64,000 nt of DNA from Gnetum montanum (taxonomy: Eukaryota > Streptophyta > Gnetopsida > Gnetales > Gnetaceae), in contig MNCI01027277.1 of assembly GCA_015680685.1 (NCBI GenBank), positions 90,924 to 154,923 on the forward strand, read 5' to 3'. Positions within the stretch are counted from its first letter, which is position 1, and every line of letters starts with the position of its first letter. The notes beneath the pieces are model-generated. The model saw nothing but the letters and a program-made list of their open reading frames with translations, searched no databases and had not been told where the DNA came from. The translations under genes were made by a program, and so were the position numbers. Of the stretch, positions 62,941 through 64,000 are shown one piece after another.

Positions 62941-63326
62941 ACGCAGCGTCTACGCCGACATTACTTCCAACCCTTCACACTCGGCGTGTACACCGAAACT
63001 CTACTGCGAAAATGGAAAATCAATGAAAACAGGGTCAAAGACCTACCTGCGAGAAGATCCGGGCCATGCGGAGACGCTCGGGTGGGGTAGACCTTGCAGC
63101 ATCGCCTGGCTCTCCTCCGCGAACGTCAGTTCAGGTCCTTTCTGTCCTCGGCCCTCCAGTTCTTTGCCTCTGCCCATCTCGGCGTGTACGCTGGGGTTCT
63201 CGGCGTGTAGGCTGAGGTTTCTTCTCGGCGTGTACGCTGGGGTTTGGCTCGGCGTTCACGCTGGGGTTTCGCTATCGATTCACGCTCACGCTCCAAATGT
63301 GAAATGACAAAATGACACCCCCGCTT

Positions 63327-63338
63327 CCTTTTTATAGA
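63327..63338 (-). promoter_or_regulatory. TATA box of the antisense gene, copy B
   Basis: Minus-strand CTATAAAAAGG, about 150 bp before the ATG at 63177-63175. Copy A has CTATAAATAGG at the matching place. Between TATA and ATG are CAGCGTACACGCCGAG repeats. Confidence 0.65.
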
Positions 63339-63477
63339 GCGTTCACGCTGACGCCGCCGCCGCTTTTCCCTTTTTCTCGTTTTTTGCCTCGTTTTTCGCG
63401 CTTTTTCGAATTCGCCTTGAACTTTCCATAAAAAGATATAAAATCTACACAAAAAAATGACATAAACAACAAATTTT

Positions 63478-63650
63478 GGCATTAAACTGTCGTTCGTTGC
63501 CCGGTAAGGCATTAAACTGCCGTTCGTTGCCCGGTAAGGCATTAAACTGCCGTTCGTTGCCCGGTAAGGCATTAAACTGCCGTTCGTTGCCCGGTAAGGC
63601 ATTAAACTGCCGTTCGTCGCCCGGTAAGGCATTAAACTGCCGTTCGTTTA
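63478..63650 (+). repeat. 30-bp minisatellite, 6 copies
   Basis: Unit GGCATTAAACTGCCGTTCGT followed by TGCCCGGTAA, six copies with three substitutions. It lies just upstream of the antisense promoter and before RT, as the 9318-9640 array does in copy A. Core ATTAAACT is shared with the other arrays. Confidence 0.95.
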
Positions 63651-63689
63651 TCATGTTAACTCATTTTCACACATGCACGCTAAAGATTG

Positions 63690-64000
63690 CTGAAAGACCT
63701 GAAACGACCTCCGCTATCTTACCAGGCTTTCCATTCATTAATAGGAACTTGCCTAATGGATTGCAAGCGCTTGACCGAGCCGTTGGTCATTGATGGACCA
63801 TACGGCGCAATTGAAAGGAGTATCGATGCGAATCTCGTTTATACGAGCTCATCGGCAAATGACTTTACAATAGCTTCAACATAGCAAATGGTCGACGAAT
63901 ATGAGGGGATGACAAGATCCCTCGACATTGAAGCTGAAAACATTACCGAGGACCCTTTAACCGAAACACCTATCACCATGCCCAATGGGGAAACTAAAAT
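63690..64000 (+). pseudogene. pol: Start of the RT polyprotein of copy B, cut by the window end
   Basis: GPYGAIERSIDANLVYTSSS and ENITEDPLTETPITMPNGET align with copy A at about 9790-9980, upstream of RT. A TAG at 63882-63884 interrupts the frame. RT motifs would follow beyond the window. Confidence 0.7.

Larger units (their letters stand above)
58998..63177 (-). pseudogene. Seven-exon antisense gene inside copy B, 1,081 codons in phase, four stops
   Basis: Exons: E1 63177-63047, E2 62551-62102, E3 62019-61751, E4 61660-60620, E5 60537-60073, E6 59986-59202, E7 59099-58998. All introns are GT-AG with good sites (GTAGGT, GTAATT, GTAAGT, GTAAAC, GTATGG, GTAAGC; TTTCCCGCAG, TTTACAG, TTTTCAG). 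The sum is 3,243 nt, exactly 1,081 codons. Nonsense codons are 61 (TGA), 379 (TAA), 425 (TAG) and 890 (TAG). Residues 45-193 resemble NLI/FCP1-type HAD phosphatases: LLVIELVGVL, GACEFLAFLLDHFDVVVWSH, HTLFLAGCVHTLFQNPP. The catalytic Asp residues are replaced. E4 has RIRGVKVIFELSP, loosely like plant transposon-associated proteins. E6 has a coiled-coil-like block. E7 is acidic. Function unknown; the nearest relative I can see is copy A. Confidence 0.87.
52034..64000 (+). mobile_element. Tat-lineage Ty3/gypsy element, young, 5' half in window (copy B)
   Basis: LTR 52034-53304, primer site from 53310, gag, protease, 29-bp tandem array, antisense gene, 30-bp array, then the start of the RT polyprotein at the right edge. 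Compared with copy A it keeps long frames and CpG-rich sequence, so it is much younger. Sense defects are few: three in-frame stops and one frameshift in gag, and one stop near the pol start. The 5 bp before it are CCCGA; the other target-site copy is outside the window. Confidence 0.88.

Noticed and set aside
63478-63650. Peptide repeats read from the 30-bp array (for example ALNCRSLPGK)
   Set aside because: They are translations of a non-coding minisatellite whose unit is a multiple of three. Both strands give open frames for that reason.

Overview
This is plant nuclear DNA from a genome crowded with decayed retroelements. Support: Tat- and Athila-lineage Ty3/gypsy elements, a plant L1-type LINE, GT-AG introns, and a plant type-2 O-methyltransferase gene whose first intron is about 6.6 kb. 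The density of old nested elements and the long intron would suit a large-genome seed plant such as a gymnosperm. That is inference; nothing here fixes the species.

Layout. 1-16740 is a decayed Tat-lineage Ty3/gypsy element on + (copy A: gag, protease, antisense gene, RT, two RNase H domains, integrase, 3' UTR, LTR), entering from the left edge. 16741-19748 is a 3' UTR plus LTR of the same family, apparently an internally deleted partner. About 19765-24584 is an Athila-like element on - (copy C), followed by another old LTR. 25950-33690 is a broken O-methyltransferase gene on -, with exons 2 and 3 intact, exon 1 broken, and a LINE in intron 1. 33700-37372 is gene-poor. 37373-47003 is an Athila-like element with both LTRs (D). 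47004-50340 is mostly featureless. 50340-52033 is the 5' part of another Athila-like element (E). 52034-64000 is a much younger Tat-lineage element (copy B) inserted into E and running off the right edge before its RT.

Main result. Between protease and RT, both Tat-lineage copies carry a complete, spliced, seven-exon gene on the opposite strand. In copy B the seven exons (63177 down to 58998) join in phase to 1,081 codons, with standard GT-AG borders, a TATA box 150 bp before the ATG, an AATAAA after the stop, and four in-frame stop codons. The 4-million-letter-free comparison inside this window is copy A (9018 down to 4389): it has the same exon order, a second exon of identical length (450 nt), a following intron of identical length (82 nt), and the same acidic last exon. 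The N-terminus looks like the FCP1/NLI-interacting-factor branch of HAD phosphatases, but the catalytic acids are replaced in both copies. The gene is bracketed by tandem arrays that share a TTAAACT/ATAAACT core. A short word, TACGC/GCGTA, is scattered through copy B's LTR and the antisense promoter and first intron; copy A has what looks like its deaminated form (GCATAG) in its LTR and the antisense introns.

Five single N characters mark scaffold joins. Three have duplicated sequence on both sides and look like unmerged contig overlaps.
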